A DNA stretch of 64,000 nt from Micropterus salmoides (Eukaryota; Chordata; Actinopteri; Centrarchiformes; Centrarchidae), in the NCBI RefSeq assembly GCF_014851395.1, contig NW_024041150.1, positions 40,919,437 to 40,983,436 on the forward strand, given 5' to 3'. The notes beneath the pieces are model-generated. The model had not been told where the DNA came from. It searched no databases and saw nothing but the letters and a program-made list of their open reading frames with translations. The stretch's first letter is position 1; every line of letters starts with the position of its first letter. A program made the position numbers and the translations under genes. Shown here piece by piece: positions 1-10,600 of the stretch.

Positions 1-460
1 GGCAAACTCTCAAAGACTCTTCTTCTCTACTTCAATATGACAACAGAATCGAAACTTACCGACGAAGCCAACCTCACCAAGATGGCTGCCCATACAGTTC
101 ATTCAGGGACAATTCTTCATTCAACACTGCATTGGTCTCGGCATCCACCTGAGGTAGTCCATCAAAGAAAGGTCCAGCCAACTCTAAATCCTCCACATAT
201 TCCTCTTGAAAGAGCTCTTTGTAGAAGACTGTGGCATATCTACGAATTTCAGGGGTTTCCATAATTATGGAACCATTTTCTGACCGTACAGAGTGAATGA
301 TCTTTCTCAGCCCGTTCTTTCGCTCCAAACTAAAGAAGAACTGTGAGGGAGCATCCATTAAAATGCCAATAGGCACTGTTTACCTTAACATTTGAATATG
401 AAAGTAGCACTGAACAAGGCAATGATCAGACAAACCAACAGGTACTATACAACATGTTTT

Positions 461-943
461 AAAGGAGACCTATTATGCTTTACCACATTTTATGACTTAT
501 CTACAGTGTTATAATGTTGGATGCTCATGTTAAACATGGCCAAAGTATTAAATAATGAGGTTAAAGCATTTATAAGAAATCACTGTGAGCAAAAACCTCA
601 GGTTTCCTCCTGTTGAACGCTCTGTTTTGAACTGCTTTTTTCTACCAATGGCTCCTTTCTATGTAATATGGAGCCAGATGGAGCCGGCATGGCAACAACA
701 ACAGCCTGCTAACATGCTTCGGGTCTTGTCCAATCAGAAGACAGTGGGCTTTGAGAGGAGGGGCCTTAAAGAGACAGGAGCATCTACAGCTTGTTCAGAC
801 AGAGGCTGAAATGAAGCCCTACATGAAGAATCAGTATAAGAAAAAAATTTTTTTTTCTGAACTTTTAATCATGCAAAGCTGCCATACAGGAGTCACAGAA
901 CTACAATATAGGACTGGAAAAGCAGTATAATAGGTCTCCTTTT
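461..943. mobile_element. MITE with AAAGGAGACCTATTAT inverted ends
   Basis: The left end AAAGGAGACCTATTATGCTT recurs inverted at 924-943. The element interrupts the LINE ORF2 between its endonuclease and linker. It has no coding capacity. Relatives of one end occur at 9729-9925 and, more diverged, at about 15390-15560 and in the copy of that flank near 18180. The target-site duplication is unclear because both flanks are A/T runs. Confidence 0.7.
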
Positions 944-1006
944 TAAAAAAAACACATGATGCTTTAAAAATGTCTATGAAGATTCTCAGTCATCCAGGTC
1001 ATAGTT

Positions 1007-1080
1007 ATCCAACGAAGGTTAAAGTCAAGGGCAACTGGACTTGGTTGAAGATCTTCCCTTGACTTTAACCTTCGTTGGAT
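1007..1080. repeat. Perfect 25-bp inverted repeat (hairpin)
   Basis: Arms 1007-1031 and 1056-1080 are exact reverse complements around a 24-nt loop. The 5' arm lies in a dispersed repeat (TCTCAGTCATCCAGGTCAT) that recurs at 50603-50660. The 3' arm joins the LINE endonuclease sequence, where the ORF2 frame picks up VKVKG. Confidence 0.75.
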
Positions 1081-2408
1081 GCTTAAAACAATAAAAGCGA
1101 TCAAGTCTGGCCAATGATAACAAATTATCCTTGCAGTGACTCCAAGTGTACCGCCTGTCATTCCTGTTAAAACATCTACAAACATCTTTTAACTCGTAGG
1201 TCTCAAGTAGTCTGGCAGATGAGGCAGGATGAGGCTCAAAGTGATATCTGTCTAATTTGGCATTTTCGGTGCATTTAAAATCACCTCCCAGAAACAAGAA
1301 ATCATCAGTACAATTTTGAATAGCATCACACAAAACATTTTTAAAAATCATTCTATCGTTGCACAAAACTGGAGCATAAACACTTAAAAAAATCAATTTC
1401 ATATTTTCATAATGTACTTTAACTTTTAGAATATGGCCACACATTATTTCATCTACCTCAACATAACTAGGATTAAAGCCCTTTGCCAACAGGACACCCA
1501 CTCCGCCACTATTAGATCATTTATGGCTCAGGATAACTTTTCCAGCCCACTCTTTCTTCCAGTTCCTTTCATTCCCGGGATCACTGTGAGTTTCTTGTTC
1601 AAGAAACACATCTAGATTTTTTAGTCCCATCAATTTAAAAATAGAAGCTCATTTTACATCGCTTCTTGCTCCATTGATATTTAGAGATCCTATTTTTAAT
1701 TTATCCATATGATAGAGAGTGTCCACTACAACAAAAACACATATTAGTATGTGTAGAAGCATTACAGACGTAATCATCATCCTCAATCAGTTGAGCTCTG
1801 ACTTTTTTCACAATTTTCCAAAGCCGATAGATCTCTTGGTCGCCAAAACCCTCCTCTTCCTTACCAGCCTTGCCACAGACCTGACAAAGCTTCTCAGATC
1901 AGGAAAAAAATTCTCAGTCTTAACTGCCCTTTGTCCTTTAGTTTCCATCAGAAGTTTCTTTATTTTCTCAAGGGGGTAAAAATTTAACCCAACCTGTAAC
2001 TGCCTCCATTCACCCTCATCATCATTGTCTGATACGTCCTCCAGCACTTTCTTAGTCTTTGCACCACTCTTCTCTTTATCCAGAAATTTTCTTTTACTTG
2101 ATTTATTTGGGACACATACCTCCTCATCCATGTTTTCATCCACTTGTACCTTATTAACCACACTATCAACACTCTGACTCTTTCGCATTTCTTCCTGTCT
2201 GTCTGTTTACTTTTCACAGACTTTTCACTGCTCTGGACATTTCTTTCTGTGTCAGATTTTTCTTTACCACCCTCAGCTTGACCCAGTTCCACATTCTGCT
2301 CGTCTGCTCTTGTCTCCTGTGCTTTGTCCGCGGACCCCGGTGCACCAAGTGATTCTGACTGCTGGCTGCAGGGGGTGGGGCTTCAGGTGAACCCAAACTG
2401 CATGAGGG

Positions 2409-2676
2409 TAGTGCTGTGCGATACCACTTAATTCCTATCTGATCCAATACCAAATAATACCCAGCCTGGTATTGCCGATACCAATACCAATAATTACACC
2501 TATCAACTGGGTATAATTAGACCATCCTGGTGACAGTAAGATACTAATAATAAAACACACACTCACTCCAAATGACTGAGTTCAGATATCGATCCTTTTA
2601 TATGAGTATTGATCCTAGAGCAGGAAACGTTGGTATCAGAAATATCGATACTTTAGGATCGATCCGCACATCCCTA
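2409..2676. mobile_element. Non-autonomous hAT element with 8-bp target duplication
   Basis: The ends are TAGTGCTGTGCGA (left) and TCCGCACATCCCTA (right), imperfect inverted repeats of the hAT type. They are flanked by catgaggg (2401-2408) and cctgaggg (2677-2684), a 7/8 match fitting the 8-bp hAT duplication. The 268-bp interior is non-coding and rich in GATAC/CGATC motifs. Confidence 0.75.
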
Positions 2677-2929
2677 CCTGAGGGTCAGGTTTAAATCATT
2701 CGTACTGTCTTTTGGAATCATAAACACGTGACATCTATGACAGACAACATGTTTTAATTTCGGCGATTTATACCCTAGCAAAACCATTTTAATAGGAGAC
2801 ACTAGCTGCCCGTCACTAGCGCGACAGTTCTTTGGCCAACTCTTAATTTTTTATAAAGATAGAAATCACGATATTTTTGGCTGGATTATAGCGGGAGAAC
2901 AGCGGTGAAAAATCACAACACCATTTTCA

Positions 2930-3660
2930 CCAATCACAACGTCTATACAGTCTATGCTCTAGCCTGATTGACAGGTTGCCATGGTAATGACTTGTTAATC
3001 ATAGATAAACTCTGCTTTGTGGTCTATTTTAAAATAAATGGGTCCATAATTTACTAAATGAACCTCAGTTTGTGACTTGAAACTAGCAACTGAGACAATA
3101 CACTCATCAGGAAAGTGTTTACTGGGGTAATTATTCAGCAGAGAAGTAGGGTCATTTTCCCATTATTTCTAATGGAGTCTGACTTATTTTTGCAACCAGA
3201 AGAGTCGTCCCCTGCTGGATTTTCAATACAGGTTTCAGGGACTTCCTCGGCTTCATATTGTAGACCGGAAGATTCCCGCTTGGGCTAGAGGTGACTCGTT
3301 CCCAAGGCACTGTATAAATTTAACCAGCGCTGTTGAAAAAGCTTAATAGGAATTGGCTGTTCACTTTCTCTGGGGAGTACATTTAGTTTTAAGACTGTTG
3401 TTTGCTAAACAAAGTTATCAGCCCTGTTAAAATGACAGTTAACGTGGATTACAGATGCACCTAGCTTAGCAAGCTAGCTAGCTCCGCACGCGGCCGCTAG
3501 CTCAACCGTCTCATCCAAATATGGTCACGTCCGGTGCCACTGGTTGCAAAAACTCAACAACGGCCAAACTTGAGGCTTCAAAACCGCAGTTCACAAACCA
3601 ACAGGTGACACCACGACGACTACGTCCACTTCTTATATACAGTCTATATGGCCGACACGC
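2930..3660. repeat. Dispersed repeat family (CCCCTGCTGG type), copy 1
   Basis: Marker phrases are TTGACAGGTTGCCATGG, GTTTACTGGGGTAATTATTCAG, CCATTATTTCTAATGGAGTC and CCCCTGCTGG. The same order appears at 6215-6640, in part at 19800-20010, and inverted at 42060-42575 and 62720-63240. The end near 3480-3655 (GGCTTCAAAACCGCAGTTCAC) matches 42485-42575. I see no coding capacity. I recall it as very common in teleosts but cannot assign a superfamily. Confidence 0.6.
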
Positions 3661-4026
3661 TCTGTCGGCTCTTGTGCTAAATAATACGTGTGGTCCTCTG
3701 TTTGTCCAAATTTCACTTCTCTTCTTACTAGGCTACTACTTTCTAATACTACTACTACTACTTCTTGTTCTTCTCCTTATTCGTACGTATTCAACGTAGA
3801 ACGCGTTCTGTACAGCTGAGAAACGAGAAAATTATCCCGATATCACAGGAAAATCGATGGCCGCTTAGGGCTTCCGTAGAAATGGATATTATATTGTATT
3901 TGTGTCAATAGATCCTCCTAAATATAACCCACTGGCCTAAATTACATTAGTGTACATCCATTTAGGTTCTTAAAGACACCTGAATGACAGAAAGGATATC
4001 ATTTATTTTTGGTTTGTTATTGTTTT
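3661..4026. other. Gene-free stretch upstream of gene 1
   Basis: A/T-rich with a CTACTACTACTACTTC microsatellite-like patch near 3748-3765. I see no gene, RNA or clear transposon end here. Confidence 0.4.
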
Positions 4027-4124
4027 GTCCCCAGCCCACACTCCAGTACAATAGGTGGCGGTAATGCAGCGTTTCAGTTGGATGCCAACCAGCGTTAGAC
4101 AAGAAAGAAGAAGAGGACGAAAAC
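4027..4124 (+). promoter_or_regulatory. Probable 5' UTR of gene 1, repeat-like
   Basis: The stretch has GGTGGCGGTAATGCAG, GGATGCCAACCAGCG, then AAGAAAGAAGAAGAGG, ending next to the ATG at 4125. From memory this resembles a dispersed motif (GGTGGCGGTAATGC... GCCAACC... GAAGAAGAAG) at LINE tails and at the 5' ends of some fish transcripts. No TATA box is evident. Transcription start is not determinable by eye. Confidence 0.4.
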
Positions 4125-4254
4125 ATGGAGGACAGGCTGATTGTCTCTGTGCGTGGGCACTCGGTATTATACGACTCATCTTCGTACCTGTACAGAGACC
4201 GGGCAGAGAGGGAGATGGCTTGGTGCAAAGTCAGCGAGGAGGTGGGACTATCCG
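4125..4254 (+). CDS. Gene 1 exon 1: start of MADF-domain protein
   Basis: The ATG at 4125 opens MEDRLIVSVRGHSVLYDSSS and reads through to EVGLS. It ends one base into a codon at a consensus donor (G|GTAAGT, 4255). The content is the N-terminal half of a MADF (Myb/SANT-like) DNA-binding domain: a hydrophobic helix, then W..V...VG. The phase-1 junction joins to exon 2 to give EVGLSEEICRRKWRGLRD, which matches the usual MADF core (VGxS.ee...+W..LRD.Y), so both splice sites and the start are well supported. Likely a nuclear DNA-binding module. Confidence 0.85.
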
Positions 4255-4388
4255 GTAAGTTGTGAAAAGAAGCGCGTCCAGCAACCGGCTGTGCTTTAAG
4301 TTAGTTGTAAGTTAGTTAGTATTTAAAACCTTTTTTTTTTTTTTTTAATTAACAGCATTCAGCAGGTCGTGTTTGTGTTTCTTGTCAG

Positions 4389-4868
4389 AGGAGATATGCA
4401 GGAGGAAGTGGAGGGGCCTCCGGGACACGTATCTGAAGGAGAAGAGGAAGGAGATCGAGAAGAGAAACGTGTGCGGGAAACGGTGGAAGCACTCCGAGGT
4501 CCTGTCTTTCCTCGACCCCTTCTTTAACGTCACCCCGAGAGAAACCAGGTGTAACGACAAGGTGCGGGAGGTCGAGGAAGACGACGGGACCTCAGAGTCC
4601 AACTTTACAGACTGTCAGAAGAAAATGGCGACGGGTAACGGTCCGTTTGTGTCCTCGGCGGACCGTGTGGACCAACTGGCCAAAGCGGAGATCCTGAGAG
4701 GATTCATCGCAGAGAAACTGACAACAGCCGCGCAGGAAATCTTCGCGGTTGTGGAGAGAACCGTAGCCGGGTACGAGGAGGAGGCTTCGGGTCTGAGGCA
4801 GGAGATCGACCGGCAGAGGAGGCAGCTGGAGGCGGTGCTGCAGCCTCGGGTCTCTCTCTGTAGGACAG
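4389..4868 (+). CDS. Gene 1 exon 2: MADF C-terminus fused to zinc-finger-family coiled coil
   Basis: Acceptor TTGTCAG at 4382-4388; donor G|GTGGGA at 4869; phase 1 at both ends. It first codes the second half of the MADF domain (RRKWRGLRDTYLKEKRKE, then KRWKHSEVLSFLDPFF). A short acidic linker follows, then FVSSADRVDQLAKAEILRG and a helical coiled coil (AAQEIFAVVERTVAGYEEE, LRQEIDRQRRQLEAV, LQPRVSL). From memory, that second part is the N-terminal module of many teleost C2H2 zinc-finger proteins, where it usually begins the protein. The internal Met at 4625 (MATGNGPF) may be the ancestral or an alternative start. The segment 4696-4864 is identical to 47058-47226 in gene C. Confidence 0.85.
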
Positions 4869-5269
4869 GTGGGAACAGACGCTGTGCACCAAACTCCATA
4901 TAAAAATCTGATGATTTAATATCACATAAATCTGAACTAGTGTCCACATGGAGGAAAAGTACTCTGCAGTGATGCTGTCTTGGGCAAGTGGCAGAAAGTA
5001 ACAAAGTACAGTTACCCAAAGATACTCGTACATTACTTGAATATTTCAATTTTCTGATACTCAATACTTCTTTCCTCCTACATTTCAATGGCAAATATTT
5101 TGCTTTTTAATCCACTACATGATCACTGTAGATACTCTAAAGATTCAGGTTAATGTTACAAAATATAAACTAATACATGATGTCATATCATAGATTAAAC
5201 TAACATTATTATCAAGTCATTAAAATGAGCTGCACCTTTACCAGCTGCAACATTTAAGTGAACACACTA

Positions 5270-5950
5270 GCACTTTCACCTGGATTGTAATTATTGATTC
5301 AAATCAATCAAACATTTATTTCTATAGCGCTTTACAACAACCGTCAGGTATCCAAAGTGCTTCACATCATAGAATATAGTAAAACAGCATATCATACAAT
5401 AGATCTGTATAACAAAAAGAAACAAGAAAAAGGAAATTGTCACACCACTACTGCGTATTAAAAGCCATTCTAAACAGGTGGGTTTTAAGTTTAGACCTAA
5501 AAATACTTTCATCTGCAATTGTGATCACCCCGCTGCTTATACTTCCACCTTGGGACTTTTGAAACCAATTGGTTTGAAGACCGAAACGACCGGCTGTGCT
5601 CACGCAGGGTTAAAATCTCAGTTAAGTACTCCGGGGCCAGGCCATTTTGGGGATTTTAAAACGAACAGCAAAATCTTAAAATTTATTCTATACTGCACTG
5701 GGAGTGTAGAGGACGGGAGTGATGCGAGCACGCCTAGATGTATTTGTTAAAAACCGAGCAGCGAGCAGTGAGATGAAGCATTGATTTAAACCAACATAAA
5801 GAGCATTACAATAATCCAACCTCGAACTAATAAAGGCATGAATCACTTTTTCTAGGTCATGCCTGTTAAGAAAAGGCTTAACTTTAGATAGAAGATGAGG
5901 CTTATCAGATTATGAATTATAATACACTAAAATAATGGATATTGTTTAAA
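5270..5950. repeat. Dispersed fish repeat (TATAGCGCTTTACAA type)
   Basis: Begins AATCAATCAAACATTTATTT followed by CTATAGCGCTTTACAA, and runs into GGTGGGTTTTAAGTTTAGAC and CATTACAATAATCCAACC. I recall these phrases in order from a common teleost repeat. A shorter similar start is at 41755-41830 (ATCAAATTTTATTTATTGAG) and 62424. No open frame of note. Confidence 0.5.
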
Positions 5951-6214
5951 ATAGGCCATTCTGCATAATGAGTACTTTTACTTTTGCTGCTTTAAGTATA
6001 TTTTGATTCTAATACTCTTGTGTTTTTACTTTAGTAATTTATTATTACTAACGTAGAAGTCCTGCCGTGAAAATCTTAAACTTAAGTAAGTCTCATCAGC
6101 TTCAAGTAGGTAAAGTAGTAAAAGTGTTGGTTCTCCAGTTATATGTCCCCTGTGACTGATTGATTGAATTACAATCCTTTACATTAATTGGTGACATTGT
6201 TAGATACTGATTAG

Positions 6215-6640
6215 GGATGGGCGACTATCCTGATTGTCAGGTCGTCATGGTAGCGACATGTTAATCACAATGAAGGCCCGCCCAAAAGCATACACTGCAT
6301 TATCGTATGTTTCCGCTAAATAGGACCATAATTTATTCAATGAACATCATGCTGTGTTGAAGAACACTTGAAACTAGCGACTGAGACCATAAACTCGTTA
6401 TGAAAGTGTTTACGGAGGTTAAATAATTCAGCTGAGAAGTAGCAACATTTTACCATTATTTCTAAAGGACTCGCCCCCTGCTGGCCGAATGCAGGTTTAA
6501 GTTCTGTCTGCATGGTTTCACTTTCAGACCCAGAGGTTGCCGCTTGATTGAGATTAGAGAAATAACATTTGACAACCACAACTCTGGATTGGACAACGTT
6601 GCGCGCCAAGAGCTGCAAAAGAACTGCGGGATGTTGAGTT
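6215..6640. repeat. CCCCTGCTGG repeat family, copy 2
   Basis: Shares with 2930-3300 the order: TTGTCAGGTCGTCATGG, TTGAAGAACACTTGAAACTAG, CCATTATTTCTAAAGGACTC, CCCCCTGCTGG, CAGACCCAGAGGTTGCCGC. Same orientation as copy 1. Non-coding. Confidence 0.6.
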
Positions 6641-6974
6641 TCTAATTAATTTATTTTAAATACTAATGTTTTTGTTGCTAGTTCAACTGTCCCGATGTTA
6701 CGTTTTACTGGCCATCGGCCCACTGCCCAACACGCGCACACACACAGGGAGAGACAAAGAGAGTGTTTAATGTAAATTTTATCTGAAAAGTAACGAAAGT
6801 CTGTCAAATTAATGTGGCGGAGTTAAAAATGATGACACCTCACAGTCTGCACGGGCTGTGGTTTGGACACCGCTTATTTCTTTACCTTGCCTACTGATGT
6901 AAAGTCTTCTTTGTGGTGAGTAACATATATACTGATGGATAAATGAACAATTCAGTCCTTTATCTCTGATCCAG

Positions 6975-7033
6975 ATGAACCTGTATGTGGAGAGGAAGGG
7001 GCAGGAGTATGTGGACTCGTATGTCCGTCACAC
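6975..7033 (+). pseudogene. Decayed small acidic exon of gene 1
   Basis: The acceptor TCTCTGATCCAG and first codons (G)ATGAACCT match the intact gene C exon at 50904-50966. This copy is 59 nt rather than 63, so it would shift the phase-1 frame, and its donor is weak (GTACTT). It is probably skipped. Without it, exon 2 (phase 1) still joins cassette A (phase 1) in frame. Confidence 0.65.
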
Positions 7034-7674
7034 GTACTTAAGTACAAATTTGATGCCGTCCTTCTTTGTTTACTTGTCTACTGTTTTTCTTGCCACTTTC
7101 TGCTTCTACTCCGCTTCTTCTTTTTAACACACACAACATATGAAGAGTGTACAAAATGTGATGTTTTGTTATAAGTTAACCACCAGTTTATAAAAGTACA
7201 GCTGAAACAATTTGCTGATTCAATTAGTCGACGACCAAACAGTTAATTGAATGCTTTTTGATCGTTTTGTTAACCTTTCATATAGAAACATTTCACGGTT
7301 CCAGATTCACAAATTTGCTTAAGTTTCGGACGGTTTGGACACAACCAGCATTGTGAAGGTGTCACTTTGATTTAATCATTTAATGGAGAAAATAATCAAC
7401 ATATTTATCCATTATGAAACACTTTTTTTGCAGTCCCAGACAAAATAGGTAGCTATATAGCTCCTCAACAACTAAAGCAGTAAAATCCTGCCTTTTCATT
7501 AACATATGAGTAATAATCATCTGCTGATAGAATATATAGAAGTAGAAAAGTGGGGACATTTTGCTGCTTTGACTACGTTATGTTGAATACTTTAACATTT
7601 TATAATTATATTTCCATACTTTGTACATGGCAAAAAATAATTTTTTATAATCGTTCTGTCTTTGGTTTGTTCAG

Positions 7675-10600
7675 GTGCGGAGGACTCGGGGAGCCAGTGC
7701 ATTTTAGAAAAAATTGTGAAAAAGAAGGTCGAGGAGGAGGAGGAGGAGGAGTCAGCTGAGGAGCCCGAACAGAGCACCAGTCTAGATGAGGAGGATCTGT
7801 CGGACCCGGATTATCAGCTAACAAATACAAGGTTCAAATATAATATGATGTTACCACATAATACGTTTCCTTGGGAGTGAGACGGACAGATTTTAGCATG
7901 TGGTGGACAAACGCTGACACACACAGAACTACATTAAATGGATTGTTGATTTTTTTTCTTTTTTTTTCCTTGACTGAATTATTTCTTTTCAGATGCCAGT
8001 TTGTGCAGAGGGAGCGTGGTCATCTAAACCTCAGAGTCTGTCTGTTGAAGGACTGCCGGACCAATGTGCTCTCAAAATACGGTAAGAGTCCAACAGAAAA
8101 GTGAAATGTCCTTATTAGGTACAGCTAGTAGGGGTGGGAGAAATAATCGGTTCTTAGATGCATCGCGATGTGGACGTGAAAGATTATGAATTGATTAACT
8201 AATGTCTGGCCGAGCAAGTGAGAGAGAGAGCGGCAGAACGTGACGGTGAAAGTTAGCGGAGAAATATATTAGCAGTAAGTTTCTGTCTGGTAGTGCCGCA
8301 TAGGTCACTGTTTGTCCGTTAATAAAAGTCTGTAGTTTCCCCAACGGCTGGAAAAGTGAAGGCTGTTGGCGCGAGCTAACATCTCCCCTGTACAAGGGCC
8401 TGCCCTCTGCCCCCCCTTGACTTTTTGTTGTTCTGTAACTATGTGTAAAGTGTCCTTGGGTCCAGTGAAATGGGCTAAAATATTTATTTATTTATGTAAC
8501 GTTAGCCTAATTAGTAACTAAGTAGCCTAATTAATTATCAGCTGTGTGTCAGTACTAACTAACCTACTAGTCAAGGGTTGAGAACATCTGGTAGAAGCTT
8601 AGACTAAACTGGTGTACAGCTCTGTCCTGTGTACACATACTGAACATCCTGATAATTATATATCAGTTTTCAGTCTGACAGCTGGTTGGGACCATAAAGC
8701 TGAGGTTAATAAAGTAAATTATGGATGCAAACTAGTCCTTTTAGTCGAATTAGCAGATGTTTCTTTTGGATTTTAATGCTGAAATTAAATGAGATTCCCA
8801 CCCCTAACGGCTAGCTAGATTAAAGTCCTGCAATAAATCCTCCTTCATGACGGTTATAATGTTTAGATTGTGTTGATCATTTTGGAGGATGTAGTTTGTG
8901 CTGCTGTCGAGCTGTATTGTGTTATGCGAAGAGGTGTTTGTTAACACTGCCAACAACGGTGGGAACGCACACAACAGTGGGCTGAAGGAACCTTTTAGTT
9001 CCTTGAAGAGAGATCTGGGGACTTAAAAGTCCTGGTGAAAAAGCAGCTTTACATATTCACTGCATTTGTAAAGGATTTTTTGCTGATTATCAGGAAGATT
9101 GGTTACTTACTTTTGGATTGCATGTTAGTGTTAAGGTCCCCGATGCAACGCCTGAGGTGTCCTCGAGGCCTGCAGGAGTCCGAATTCCTGGATATTCTGA
9201 GGTCCACCTTCCCTCAACTGACCGGACAGTTTGATGCCTTCACAGCTGACTCGACCAGGATACTGGCCCCACTGAAACTAAAGACAATGACACCAGAGGT
9301 GATCAAATGGTCGATCAAATCCAGAGGGAAAGGAAGATCAGCCCTTTATCTGCGACCAAAGGTAGATCATCCCCTTGTTTTAACACCTGCACCATAATAT
9401 GACACAAGTCTGGTGAAATAGTCCGACATGTGGTCCTGTGTGTGTGAATCACAGCCTGATATATCTTATTCCTCTGACCCATGGAGCTCCTTTTTGTTGT
9501 CCAAAAACTATTTAAAAAATTCACTGGTTGTCTTGTACCTTAATTACCATGAAAACACTCTGTTTTAGTGTGAAAGAGTCAATTGCGTCTGCAGAAGGAG
9601 ACCGTGAGATGCGGCTGAAAGATCTGATATGCTAAGTTAGGGCTGGATGATTAATTGAAAAGTAATTAAAACTGAAATTCAGAGCGACTAACCAATGAAA
9701 CTTTTCCGTTTTGGTTATTTAATCCTATTAAAGGAGACCTATCATTATGCTCTTCCAGTCCTATATTGTAGTTCTGTGACTCCTGTATAGCAGCTTTGCA
9801 TGATTCAAAGTTAAACAATTTTTTTTTCCATCTTACACTGGCTCCTTCATGTCGGCCTTTATTTCAGCCTCTGTCTGAATGATGCTCCTGTCTCTTTAAG
9901 CCCCCCCCCCCCCCCCCCCCACCTGAAGCATGAACGGTGAGCGGTACAGATTGAGCGTTGATGTGCGGGGAAAATGACCGGGGTCGCCAGAATGCTACTA
10001 TAGACACAAAAATAGAAACAAAAATCTTTGGTTGGTCATATTAGCAGAAACTTGATCACAACTCACAGGTCTGTGTCTTTTGTTGTTAAAAACATCGGCT
10101 TTAATAAATTTTGACAAATTAGTGAACAATATTTGAGAGAAATAGGCCTTTTATTTACACAGAGAAAGAGACCTTAGATCTTTTGAGTTCAGCTCAAAAG
10201 TGTTGCGTTTATAATGTTGTTCAGTCTAAATACAAACACACAATATAATCGCAATCGAGGTAAAGTGCCAGTGATTTTTAGGTCAAATCGTCCAGCCCTA
10301 TGCGAAGTTCAAGACTGATTTTTAATGTGCATATTTCATGGTTTAAAAGTCTGATTTCTTGCAGAGAGCAAAAAAATCCCTGACGAGCCAAGAGCAACGT
10401 CCTTCTCCACAGACAAGAGACACCAATGACACAAGATACGATGAAAACAGGCCACATGCTAAGTGAGTCAAAAAAGACAAATGAGGACTGCGTGTTTTAA
10501 GAGCTGGGTGTCAATTATACTACCGTAGATACTAAATTGTTAAAAACAGTCAAGGATCAACTCATCAAACCATTCAAAATGCTGAAAATGTTTAACTCTG

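Larger units (their letters stand above)
1..2408 (-). mobile_element. L1/Tx1-type LINE, degraded, interrupted by a MITE
   Basis: Non-LTR retrotransposon read on the minus strand. ORF2 appears to start at 1708 (MDKLKIGSLNINGARSD) and opens into an APE-type endonuclease. The 1501-1025 stretch shows the core motif LFLGGDFKCTEN (GDFN in active elements) and a conserved RRYTW segment. After an insertion, 376-74 matches the linker between endonuclease and reverse transcriptase. The 2292-1808 stretch is lysine-rich and lies where ORF1 would end. In-frame stops (for example after SDVK, and before the endonuclease core) show it is dead. The reverse transcriptase would lie left of position 1. Clade is from memory of fish Tx1-like ORF2 proteins. 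Confidence 0.75.
4869..7674. other. Long intron of gene 1 with repeats
   Basis: The intron between the MADF/coiled-coil exon and cassette A is about 2.8 kb. It holds a dispersed repeat (5270-5950), a CCCCTGCTGG-family copy (6215-6640), a decayed small exon (6975-7033) and otherwise A/T-rich sequence in which I recognise nothing, including 6640-6970 and 7040-7670. Confidence 0.5.

Noticed and set aside
1719..1979. Plus-strand frame over the LINE ORF1/ORF2 junction
   Set aside because: Complement of LINE coding sequence read on the minus strand.
3748..3790. CRISPR-like or array-like short repeats (CTA repeats)
   Set aside because: Simple microsatellite drift, no spacers, and a eukaryotic context.
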